A DNA stretch of 14,573 bases from Methanocorpusculum sp. (GTDB lineage: Archaea > Halobacteriota > Methanomicrobia > Methanomicrobiales > Methanocorpusculaceae), in the NCBI GenBank assembly GCA_029987245.1, contig DALTWG010000045.1:1-14573 (forward strand), given 5' to 3'. The position numbers and the translations under genes are program-made. Positions within the stretch are counted from its first letter, which is position 1. Each line of letters begins with the position of its first letter. The notes under the pieces are model-generated. The model searched no databases, had not been told where the DNA came from, and saw only the letters and a list, made by a program, of their open reading frames with translations. Shown here one piece after another: positions 5,541 through 12,367 of this stretch.

Positions 5541-6845
5541 ATGAAGTGGGCAATTTTAGGCGGAGGCTTAACAGGAGTCACTCTTGCACGCCTCCTAAAA
5601 GAAAAAGGACACGACATCACCGTATTTGAAAAAGAGCAAAAAATCGGCGGCCTTTGCAAATCGGAACTGCGCAACGGCTTTACCTTCGACTGCGGCGGCT
5701 CGCACATTATATTCTCGCGCGACACCGAAGTCCTGCAGTTTATGCAGGACGTTTTGGAAGACAACCGCGAATTCAGGAACCGCAACACCAAAATCTTCTA
5801 CAAGAAAAATCTCGTCAAATATCCGTTTGAAAACGGCCTTGCGGCGCTGCCCAAAGAGGATTTGTATTTTTGCATCAGCGAATACATAAAAACCTTAATC
5901 GCCCACGAAAAAGGCGAAATCCCCGAACCGCAGAACTTTAAAGACTGGATTTACGCCACCTTCGGCAAAGGCATTGCAGAAACCTACATGGTCCCCTACA
6001 ATGAAAAAATCTGGAACTATCCGACCGAAAAAATGTCAAAACACTGGATGGAGGGACGTGTTCCCCGCCCGCCGGTAGAAGATATCATTAAATCAGCCGT
6101 CGGCATCGAAACAGAAGGCTACACGCATCAGTCGGTCTTTTCCTACCCCGTAGACGGCGGCATAGAAGCGCTTGTCTTTGCCATCGCAAAGCCCGTTATG
6201 GAAAATATTCGCGTAAACTGCCCCGTAACCCGGGTGGAGCGCAGCGCCGCGGGATGGAAGGTCACCGCCGGAGAGGTGACAGAAGAATTCGACCGCGTCA
6301 TCTCCACCGTGCCGCTGCAGAATCTTTTGCCCATGCTCTCTGATATCCCCGAACCTGTGCGCTCTGCAGTTGCATCGCTGCGCTACAATTCAATCGCCTG
6401 CGTCTCCGTCGGCTTTAAAGGAACGCAGCCCGATTTATCCTGGATGTATATACCGGAAAGCAAATGGGGCATGTTTAACAGATTATCCTTCCCGTCCAAT
6501 TTCAGCAGACACGTAGCCCCGGAGGGCTGCTCAGCTATCCTCGCCGAAATCACCTACAATGAAGGCGATACCGTCTCAAAGATGACTGACGCAGAAATAA
6601 TCGACCACACCGTGAGCGGCCTTCGTGAAATGGGCTTTTTGCCGGGCGAGGTAGTCCACACCGCGGTCGACCGCTTTGAATACGCCTACGTCGTCTATGA
6701 CCTTGACTATCTCAAAAATATCAAGACCGTTAAGGAATTCTTCGCCGGATACGGCGTTGATTTAGTCGGGAGGTTTTCGCAGTTTGAATACATCAACATG
6801 GACGGCTGCATAAGGTCGGTCCTGAACTTCGTGAAAAACGTCTGA
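5541..6845 (+). CDS. UDP-galactopyranose-mutase-like FAD-dependent protein
   Basis: This 434-residue protein begins with a Rossmann FAD-binding motif, ILGGGLTG (5-12), with E30 at the ribose position and IGGLCKS (35-41). YNEKIWNYPTEKM (153-165) and EGRVPRPP (171-178) resemble the mutase signature with its substrate-binding arginine, here R173. The C-terminal GRFSQFEYINMDGCI resembles the final FAD contact of mutases and related amine-oxidase-fold enzymes. A role in making a surface sugar or glycolipid is inferred; a protoporphyrinogen-oxidase-like desaturase is the alternative. The ATG at 5520 would add seven residues, but the Rossmann strand normally starts at the N-terminus and the promoter favours 5541. 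The glycosyltransferase follows after 6 nt, so the two are surely co-transcribed. Confidence 0.72.
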   Translation: MKWAILGGGLTGVTLARLLKEKGHDITVFEKEQKIGGLCKSELRNGFTFDCGGSHIIFSRDTEVLQFMQDVLEDNREFRNRNTKIFYKKNLVKYPFENGLAALPKEDLYFCISEYIKTLIAHEKGEIPEPQNFKDWIYATFGKGIAETYMVPYNEKIWNYPTEKMSKHWMEGRVPRPPVEDIIKSAVGIETEGYTHQSVFSYPVDGGIEALVFAIAKPVMENIRVNCPVTRVERSAAGWKVTAGEVTEEFDRVISTVPLQNLLPMLSDIPEPVRSAVASLRYNSIACVSVGFKGTQPDLSWMYIPESKWGMFNRLSFPSNFSRHVAPEGCSAILAEITYNEGDTVSKMTDAEIIDHTVSGLREMGFLPGEVVHTAVDRFEYAYVVYDLDYLKNIKTVKEFFAGYGVDLVGRFSQFEYINMDGCIRSVLNFVKNV

Positions 6846-6851
6846 TACCCT

Positions 6852-7970
6852 ATGAGAATATTATTTGTTGTATGCGGCGAAGGCTTAGGCCATTCGTCGC
6901 GTTCCACCAAACTTGCCCGCTATCTTGAAAGCCTCGGGCATACCTGCTTTTTTGCCGCATATGACAAAGGATACGAATTTATTAAAAACCAGGGCTTTGA
7001 AGTCATTGAAACCCCCCGCGAGGTGACGCTGGAAGGCACCGGCGGCTGCTTTAATTTGAAAAAAACCATTCAGTCTTCGGCCGGAATCCCGAAAGGACTT
7101 ACCAAATCCTTTTTCCAGATTCATAAGTTCATCAAGGAAAAAGACATCGAATTTCTGATTGCAGATACCATGTTTGCCTGCGGCGTTGCGGCAAAAAGCC
7201 GCAAACGCCTGCCGGTTCTGTTTATTACCAACCAGAACAAATTCGGCTCGGCGATGACGGATAAAAAAAGCGTGCGCATGTGGAAGTCCATGAGCACGGT
7301 AATCTCCGCATATCACCGCTATGTCCCGGACTTAATCGCAGTGCCGGATTTTGCCGAGCCTTACATGCTTAGCGGCTACAATTTTAATCCCGAAGACAAG
7401 GCGCGGGACAAATACATCCCGGTTGGCCCGATTCTCGATGACAGAATCCGCGATTATACAGCCGTGAAACAGACAATCTTTGCAAGTTTCGGCGGGGAGC
7501 CTTACAAGCAGCCGATGTATCAGATGTTAAGAAACATCGCCGACAGGATGCCGGAGGAGAAATTTGAAATCTATTCCACGTCGCCGGGGATGCCGGAAAA
7601 TTCAGAGAATTTTACGGCAACCGGCTATGTCCCGGTTCTCTTTGAACCGATGTCGCGGGCCAAAGTTGCGATTATCCACGGCGGCCTTACCTCGCTGCAT
7701 GAAGCGGTCTTCTACCGCAAGCCGGTGATTTTAATCATCGACCCCTATCACCCGGAACAGTGGAACAACGGCAGAAAGGTGGAGGAGCTCGGTCTCGGGA
7801 TTGTGCTTCGAACAGACGAAATCACCGAGGAAAAACTGCATCTGGCAATTATCAGCGCTCTTACCATGCAGCCGCCGGATATGCGGCATTTGTATGAGGA
7901 GTATGACGGATGCAAGGGGTGTGCAAAGCTGATTGAGCAGGTATGCGAAAAGCATGGAAGAGGGATGTAA
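6852..7970 (+). CDS. GT-B fold glycosyltransferase (MurG/UDP-glucuronosyltransferase-like)
   Basis: This 372-residue protein has two Rossmann-like halves. The N-terminal glycine-rich loop GEGLGHSSRS (9-18) is the acceptor-side loop of MurG-like enzymes. The C-terminal donor site has IIHGGLTSLHEAVFYRKP (274-291) and PYHPEQWNNGRKVEELGLG (298-316), in which H276, E284, Q303 and N305 sit at expected nucleotide-sugar contacts. There is no signal peptide, so it acts on the inner membrane face or in the cytoplasm. It starts 6 nt after the mutase-like gene with no visible Shine-Dalgarno. The mutase-like partner may supply an unusual sugar nucleotide or modify the acceptor. The donor and acceptor cannot be told from sequence. 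Its stop is 5 nt from the stop of the convergent ATPase gene. Confidence 0.83.
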   Translation: MRILFVVCGEGLGHSSRSTKLARYLESLGHTCFFAAYDKGYEFIKNQGFEVIETPREVTLEGTGGCFNLKKTIQSSAGIPKGLTKSFFQIHKFIKEKDIEFLIADTMFACGVAAKSRKRLPVLFITNQNKFGSAMTDKKSVRMWKSMSTVISAYHRYVPDLIAVPDFAEPYMLSGYNFNPEDKARDKYIPVGPILDDRIRDYTAVKQTIFASFGGEPYKQPMYQMLRNIADRMPEEKFEIYSTSPGMPENSENFTATGYVPVLFEPMSRAKVAIIHGGLTSLHEAVFYRKPVILIIDPYHPEQWNNGRKVEELGLGIVLRTDEITEEKLHLAIISALTMQPPDMRHLYEEYDGCKGCAKLIEQVCEKHGRGM

Positions 7971-7975
7971 ATTTT

Positions 7976-9229
7976 TCATTCATCCATGCTTTCTTCCCGG
8001 AGAAGAAAATCATACACGCTCATCACTAAAATCCCCGTTTCATCCCGGTGCGGCCGCACAATATCAGCAGTCACAATAATTTTTTTGAAACTGTCATCGA
8101 TATTTGCAAGAGAATTTTTCTCCTGCTCCATTTTTCCGCTCTCGCGCAGCGATAAAGCCGACTGAATGTAATAGCGTTTGTTTCCTTTGTTTGCGACAAA
8201 ATCCACTTCAAGACTTTTCCGCACTGATTTTCCGTTTTTGTCTTTTGCGGATTTTTCCACAACGCCGACATCGACATTAAATCCGCGCATTCTCAGCTCG
8301 TTATAGAGGGCGTTTTCCATCAGATAAGTTTCTTCATACTGCCTAAAACTTAAGCGGGCGTTGCGAAGGCCAATGTCTTCAAAGTAATATTTCTGCGGGG
8401 AACCGATATACTGCCTCCCTCTGATGTTGTAGCGTTTTGCGCAGGAGATGAGAAAGGCATCTTCCAGTGCATGAATGTAGGTCTGAATCGTTACAGGAGA
8501 TATGGTTGTGTGCTCAACGCTTGCAAAGGTATCTGCTATGCGTTTGGGGTTGGTAAGCGAGCCGGTCTGAGATGCGAGAATGTCGGTTAGTGTTTCGAGT
8601 GCAGGGGTGTTTCTGATTTTATTGCGGGTGATAATGTCTTTGAGGTAGGTTTCTTTGAAGAGGGTTTTCAGATAGGCTTCCCTGTCTTCGGCGTCTTCCT
8701 GGAGCACGCTTAAAGGGAGTCCTCCGTAGGTCAGATAATCGGTGAATCCTTCGTATTTGTCGCCCGGATATACGCTCATGAATTCGGCAAAGGAGAGGGG
8801 ATAGACATGTATTTCATCGCCGCGGCCTCTGAATTCGGTGAGGATGTCAGACGAGAGGAATTTTGAATTGCTGCCGGTTACATAGATGTCGAGGTTTCTT
8901 TCATAGAGGAGGGTGTTTAAGGCGGTTTCAAAGCGGTCAAGCATTTGTATTTCGTCAATGAGGATGTAATGCATTGCAGTGTCGGTGATTTTCGATTGTA
9001 TGGCGGATATGAGGTCTTTCGGGGTGGAGATATTTTCGCCTTCCGAAGTGTCAAGAGCGATTTTTATGATATGGTTTTCATCAACGCCGCTTGCTCTGAG
9101 GTGGTCATAGAAAAGGGTGTTGAGGAGATAGGATTTGCCAACCCGCCTCAGACCGGTGATTACTTTTATGAGACCATTGTGTTTTTTGCGGATGAGTTTA
9201 TGTAAGGTGCGTGTTCTTTGGATGTCCAT
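7976..9229 (-). CDS. AAA_14/DUF4143 family ATPase
   Basis: This 417-residue protein has an N-terminal ATPase domain with Walker A GLRRVGKS (26-33), Walker B YILIDEIQ (88-95, catalytic E93) and sensor-1 VTGSNS (117-122). A C-terminal DUF4143 region follows, including the GGLPL turn (169-173) and a nuclease-fold-like segment with E305 and LEVDF (340-344). The third strand reads YYIQSA, with no lysine, so nuclease activity is unlikely. The family is abundant in archaea and in gut and sediment bacteria, with no settled role. A TAGGA string about 7 nt before the ATG may be a ribosome-binding site. A 39-bp hairpin repeat lies directly upstream of the gene. It converges on the glycosyltransferase gene. 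Confidence 0.88.
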   Translation of the reverse strand: MDIQRTRTLHKLIRKKHNGLIKVITGLRRVGKSYLLNTLFYDHLRASGVDENHIIKIALDTSEGENISTPKDLISAIQSKITDTAMHYILIDEIQMLDRFETALNTLLYERNLDIYVTGSNSKFLSSDILTEFRGRGDEIHVYPLSFAEFMSVYPGDKYEGFTDYLTYGGLPLSVLQEDAEDREAYLKTLFKETYLKDIITRNKIRNTPALETLTDILASQTGSLTNPKRIADTFASVEHTTISPVTIQTYIHALEDAFLISCAKRYNIRGRQYIGSPQKYYFEDIGLRNARLSFRQYEETYLMENALYNELRMRGFNVDVGVVEKSAKDKNGKSVRKSLEVDFVANKGNKRYYIQSALSLRESGKMEQEKNSLANIDDSFKKIIVTADIVRPHRDETGILVMSVYDFLLREESMDE

Positions 9230-9241
9230 CGGTATTTCCTA

Positions 9242-9280
9242 TTGAAAATTTTTGCATACAGATGCACTTTTTTTCAATAG
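9242..9280. repeat. 39-bp hairpin repeat, copy 1 (upstream of the ATPase gene)
   Basis: The repeat is palindromic: outer arms CTATTGAAAA and TTTTCAATAG, inner arms TGCAT and ATGCA around ACAG. It ends 13 nt from the ATPase start codon, so it overlaps the likely promoter or 5' leader. It differs from copy 2 at a single base. It is a candidate operator or leader hairpin. Confidence 0.75.
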
Positions 9281-9328
9281 AATAATATTCGTCCCTATTG
9301 AATATAATACTATCTCAGGAAAATCCTG

Positions 9329-9367
9329 TTGAAAATTTTTGCATACAGATGCACTTTTTTGCAATAG
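9329..9367. repeat. 39-bp hairpin repeat, copy 2
   Basis: This is the same 39 bp as copy 1 with one substitution, in the same orientation, with an 87-bp period. Further CTATTGAA half-sites lie between the copies (about 9295-9302). The rest of the 9230-9489 gap holds no gene that I can support. Confidence 0.75.
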
Positions 9368-9452
9368 GATTCGGAGAGGGTGTTTGTTCTGTATTTTTTC
9401 ACTGCAGGCTTTGAACCTGCGCAAAAGAAAGATATAGTTTCAGAACAAAGTA

Positions 9453-9488
9453 ATATGTACTAATTCAATACATAACGGAAGTACATAT
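9453..9488. promoter_or_regulatory. 9-bp inverted repeat immediately before the small gene
   Basis: ATATGTACT (9453-9461) and AGTACATAT (9480-9488) are perfect inverted arms around 18 nt, ending one base before the ATG at 9490. This is a good candidate for a repressor site, or a leader hairpin that masks the start. A GATATAGT string near 9431-9438 could be the TATA box. Confidence 0.45.
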
Positions 9489-9489
9489 C

Positions 9490-9636
9490 ATGGCAAAACC
9501 AATAACATACGGACTGGTTCTTGAAGGCGAAGATGCCTTAAGATTTGAAGAGTACTGCAAAAATCCTGTTTTCACCGAAAAAGGATTAAAACTGATGGAG
9601 GAAGTTATCCGTCTGGAACGGGCGGAAAAAGATTAA
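9490..9636 (+). CDS. Small conserved-looking 48-residue protein of unknown function
   Basis: The protein starts MAKPITYGLVLEGEDALRFE and ends LERAEKD. It is acidic, has no membrane segment, and looks alpha-helical after residue 15. I cannot assign a family with certainty, but its length and helical, charged character resemble antitoxin-type or adaptor small proteins. It is convergent with the RelE-type toxin: the two genes share TTAA at 9633-9636, with a stop codon on each strand. A possible GGA ribosome-binding string lies 11 nt upstream and a perfect 9-bp inverted repeat just before the ATG. Codon use looks ordinary, so I take it as a real gene. Confidence 0.6.
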   Translation: MAKPITYGLVLEGEDALRFEEYCKNPVFTEKGLKLMEEVIRLERAEKD

Positions 9637-9923
9637 ACAATCCCGTATTTACTGTGAGCCTGATTAATCCCCATTGCCATACCCACAATAACACGGTTCT
9701 CCAAATCATCTACACGATAAATCAATGTATATGTCATTGAAATATGAAACCGGTATTTTTGCGGTTTTGACCCCGCAATCTCTTTAATATTGCAATGTTT
9801 TGAATAACATTTAGGGCGATTGGTCAAACATTCTTCAACTTTATCTTTAACATGCGCCCTGTGTTTTAACGGCAGTTTTGAGAGAAATTTTTCAGCGTCG
9901 GCGGAGTAAAAAATCTCATACAC
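9633..9923 (-). CDS. RelE/ParE-superfamily toxin (mRNA interferase-like)
   Basis: From a GTG start at 9923 this gives 96 residues beginning MYEIFYSADAEKFLSKL, the normal RelE length and N-terminal pattern (strand, then a helix with a KxLxKL core). The central stretch ends in IKEIAGSKPQKYRFHISMTY, with the basic K/R positions before the beta-strand YTLIYRVDD typical of RelE folds. It probably cleaves mRNA at the ribosome; a ParE-like gyrase poison is the alternative. An AGAGG lies 9 nt before the GTG. The start overlaps the antitoxin stop by 8 nt (GTGTATGA), so the two are translationally coupled. An upstream ATG at 9965 would add 14 residues inside the antitoxin gene and is less likely. Confidence 0.82.
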   Translation of the reverse strand: MYEIFYSADAEKFLSKLPLKHRAHVKDKVEECLTNRPKCYSKHCNIKEIAGSKPQKYRFHISMTYTLIYRVDDLENRVIVGMAMGINQAHSKYGIV

Positions 9924-10119
9924 CTTTAAAAACCTCTTCGTGCGAACGAAGTTCACCCGATTCATTCAATGCCTTCTCAAAGTCCTCGTCAAGTAAAGCA
10001 GTCTTTGTTCGGCCGCCTTGAGGGAGTTCACGCAGGATAACTGTTGAAACAGCTTCGCTGCCGATTCTCAAAGACATAATCCGGCGATATGCCGCATCAG
10101 AGATAACGATTGTCTGCAT
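9916..10119 (-). CDS. Antitoxin of the RelE-type pair (VapB/DUF217-like)
   Basis: The 67-residue protein begins MQTIVISDAAYRRIMSLRIG, the strand-then-helix pattern of ribbon-helix-helix-type archaeal antitoxins of the DUF217/VapB kind. The C-terminal half is acidic and helical (ALLDEDFEKALNESGELRSHEEVF) and should wrap the toxin. It lies upstream of the toxin and overlaps it, the normal order for such modules. It is expected to bind its own promoter. A TATA box 25 nt before the ATG predicts a leaderless transcript. Confidence 0.78.
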   Translation of the reverse strand: MQTIVISDAAYRRIMSLRIGSEAVSTVILRELPQGGRTKTALLDEDFEKALNESGELRSHEEVFKGV

Positions 10120-10143
10120 ACTTTATAATTTGTTTTCTATAAA

Positions 10144-10151
10144 GATATAAA
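10144..10151 (-). promoter_or_regulatory. TATA box of the toxin-antitoxin operon
   Basis: Minus-strand GAAA-TTTATATC is a near-consensus BRE and TATA pair ending 25 nt before the antitoxin ATG. It lies 5 nt past the stop codon of the upstream lipoprotein gene, so the pair has its own promoter although read-through from the sensory operon is possible. Confidence 0.6.
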
Positions 10152-10155
10152 TTTC

Positions 10156-11034
10156 TTACCCTCTCACCAGCTCAGCCGGCGTAATAGACGCCCCGACCCA
10201 CTCACTCCCCGCTAACGGCGACAGCGTATAAATATAATTCTTCCCGTCGATTATAATCTCGCACACAACCGTCACACCGTGTTTCACCTGCCCGATTTCA
10301 CTTACCGCATCAACATTATGCAAATGCTTTACCTGATACATCTTCGTAAAGAAATTATTGCCGTTGATTAACAGCCCCAGCGGGAGATAGCGGTACTGCA
10401 TCTCCCCGTCCTCATCCAGAATAAACCCGTTGGACTCAGAATTGATTGCATCTGTATACAGATGCACAAACTCCTCGGCCGGAACATATATCGAAACATG
10501 CGTAATAACCGCATCCTCCCCGCCTGCCTTCGCATCCTTGGACGACGCAAGTTTTTTGAGCACACAGACATAATCCGTCATCTCAAGCGAATCCGCCGGC
10601 GACGAATACGAAACAAACACCTGCTCTTTCAACGCACCATTAATGAGCCTGCCCGACTCCGAATAATAAATGTGCTCGCCGTTCGAACAGTGGCCCGTGC
10701 CTGTTGAATCCACCAAAATCACCAGCGTGTTTGCATCGAGCCCGTATTTGTCATGCTCCTCTTTCGCAAACGCATGCGCATCCACAGAATTTTCCATTAA
10801 AGCCGCGTCGGCGCAAACACCCTCACAGGCGCTCTTCGCCTGTGCAAGTTTTTCCGCCATCGCAGCAGCCCCCGCTGCCGCTTTTACGCTCAGCCCGGAA
10901 CTGAGCGTTTTCCACTCGGAATCATCAGAACTGCTCACACAGCCCGCTGACAAGACCGCACAGATTACAAGCAGTCCCGCAATTACTGGAATCAATTTCA
11001 CTTTTTTCTCGCCTCTTTTCTTTTCCTTACTCAT
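10156..11034 (-). CDS. Cache-like sensory lipoprotein
   Basis: From the ATG at 11034 the product has 292 residues. It carries a basic N-terminus, a hydrophobic segment (about 14-31) and the lipobox LSAGC with C32, so it is anchored outside the membrane. The mature part has a long Ala-rich helix (about 45-85), followed by strand-turn patterns such as ILVDSTGTG, NGFILDEDGEMQYRY and GKNYIYTLSPLAGSEWVGASI. These resemble Cache ligand-binding domains, but without a transmembrane signalling module. The assignment is by pattern only. The ATG overlaps the stop of the solute-binding protein gene by 8 nt, which favours it over the ATG at 11088 that would add 18 basic residues. It is the last gene of the operon. 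Confidence 0.68.
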   Translation of the reverse strand: MSKEKKRGEKKVKLIPVIAGLLVICAVLSAGCVSSSDDSEWKTLSSGLSVKAAAGAAAMAEKLAQAKSACEGVCADAALMENSVDAHAFAKEEHDKYGLDANTLVILVDSTGTGHCSNGEHIYYSESGRLINGALKEQVFVSYSSPADSLEMTDYVCVLKKLASSKDAKAGGEDAVITHVSIYVPAEEFVHLYTDAINSESNGFILDEDGEMQYRYLPLGLLINGNNFFTKMYQVKHLHNVDAVSEIGQVKHGVTVVCEIIIDGKNYIYTLSPLAGSEWVGASITPAELVRG

Positions 11035-12367
11035 GGAGCTTACTCTTCTGATATCCTTCTTCAATCGCCGCATTGCAGCTTGCATCAATCGCCTTCGCGG
11101 TCTCCTCCGCCGTCATCTCCCCGCTAAGCAGAGCGTGAATATTCGGCCAGAACGCGGCCCGCACGCCGACCCAGTTTGGATTGTTCGCCGTGTAGTCTAC
11201 GACTTTGTCATTGTTTGCGATAAACATTTTGCCGCCCGGGATTTCATCTATGTATTTGGCTGAAATCTGCCTGCTGCAGGGAATATCTCCCGCAGAATAG
11301 GCAAGCCACTCTTCATTCGTGTAGATATAGGTAAGGAAGTCTTTTACCACCTCAAGTTTCTTTGCATCGCCCGTGTCAAACGCCATGAAACCGCTGACAA
11401 ACGAACTTGCCATGCCATTGCCGTCAGCACTCGGGAAGTTTACGTAACCGACAGAAAGCCCCGCCCCCTTGAATCCGGCAGTTAAAGCCGCGTTGCCGAC
11501 GGCGAATGCCATCTGGTTGTTCTGGAAGAACGTGGTGCAGTCCATAATCTCCAGGTCTTCCGCGTGCGGCGGGAAATAGCCCATATCATACATGTCTTTA
11601 AACTTCTGCAGCGCGGCAATGCCTTCTTTGGTCTCAAGATTGAACCGGCCCTTTTCATCAAAGAAACTGCTTCCCTGACTGCGCAAGAGAATCATAATAT
11701 GCGTGTCGCCCTGATTGTTTTTCGCATACATCGGGAAGACATAGGTGTTTGCCGGCAGCTTCTCTTTAAGCGTTGCAAGAATCGTGTCCCACTCCTCTAA
11801 CGTCCAGCTCTGGATTTCATCCTTGCCGCAGTATTTGTCCAGGCCCGCCTTGCGGAACAGGTCTTCATTAAAGACGAACGTATTCTGCAGATTGGTGTTC
11901 GGAAGCAGATAGGTCTTGCCGTTTTCAGACGATGTACTTGCATCCCAGTAGCCCTGGTCATAGTCATCCCGGATTTCCTGCGTAATCATGTCATCCAGCG
12001 GGACCGCATAACCTTCGTGAATAAACGACGCAATCGTGAAATAGGGCCCGTAAAGAAGGTCAGCCGCCAGATCGGTGCCGTAGGCATCCTGGATATATTT
12101 ATCATACTCTGTCTGCGGGAACTCAATAATAGTAGCCGAGACATCATATTTGTCATACTGGGCGGCAAAAGCGTTCCACGCCTTGTTGATGAAGATGTTA
12201 ACCGACGTTGCATCCGGATCGGTGATGGACGTCATCGTCAGTTCCGGGTCTTTGATGACAACATGGACCTTTTCTTTTTCCTGCACACAGCCGGCGCAAA
12301 CACAGACGGCAAGCACCAGACAAATCAATACAGCAACCGCTGCAATACGGGTAAATTTGCGATTCAT
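11027..12367 (-). CDS. Extracellular solute-binding lipoprotein (family 1), without ABC permease
   Basis: This 446-residue protein has a signal peptide with lipobox VCAGC (C27) and the two-lobe pattern of sugar-type binding proteins. Supporting segments are AADLLYGPYFTIASFIHEGYA near 100-120, YLLPNTNLQNTFVFNEDLF in the hinge region, FQNNQMAFAVGNAAL, and a C-terminal WLAYSAGDIPCSRQ. It should sit outside the membrane and bind a small solute, perhaps a sugar or a peptide. No permease or ATPase gene follows, which is unusual for an importer. Instead its ATG overlaps the histidine kinase stop (ATGA, 12364-12367) and its 3' end overlaps the Cache-like lipoprotein gene. It is therefore more likely to present its ligand to the kinase than to feed a transporter. 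Confidence 0.88.
   Translation of the reverse strand: MNRKFTRIAAVAVLICLVLAVCVCAGCVQEKEKVHVVIKDPELTMTSITDPDATSVNIFINKAWNAFAAQYDKYDVSATIIEFPQTEYDKYIQDAYGTDLAADLLYGPYFTIASFIHEGYAVPLDDMITQEIRDDYDQGYWDASTSSENGKTYLLPNTNLQNTFVFNEDLFRKAGLDKYCGKDEIQSWTLEEWDTILATLKEKLPANTYVFPMYAKNNQGDTHIMILLRSQGSSFFDEKGRFNLETKEGIAALQKFKDMYDMGYFPPHAEDLEIMDCTTFFQNNQMAFAVGNAALTAGFKGAGLSVGYVNFPSADGNGMASSFVSGFMAFDTGDAKKLEVVKDFLTYIYTNEEWLAYSAGDIPCSRQISAKYIDEIPGGKMFIANNDKVVDYTANNPNWVGVRAAFWPNIHALLSGEMTAEETAKAIDASCNAAIEEGYQKSKLHE

Noticed and set aside
8151..8300. Active nuclease in the C-terminal part of the ATPase
   Set aside because: The E and EVDF positions are present, but the third strand reads YYIQSA with no catalytic lysine, so activity is not supported.
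9239..9424. Minus-strand 61-residue frame upstream of the ATPase gene
   Set aside because: Its sequence duplicates KKSASVCKNFQ-type segments because it is read through the two 39-bp repeats. The palindromic DNA explains it better than a protein.
11034..11088. Longer N-terminus for the Cache-like lipoprotein (ATG at 11088)
   Set aside because: It would add 18 mostly basic residues before the signal peptide and overlap the upstream gene by about 60 nt. The ATG at 11034 gives a normal lipoprotein signal and an 8-nt overlap.
10670..11263. Plus-strand 197-residue open frame opposite the two lipoprotein genes
   Set aside because: It covers both lipobox-coding regions on the other strand and has no recognisable motif or start signals.
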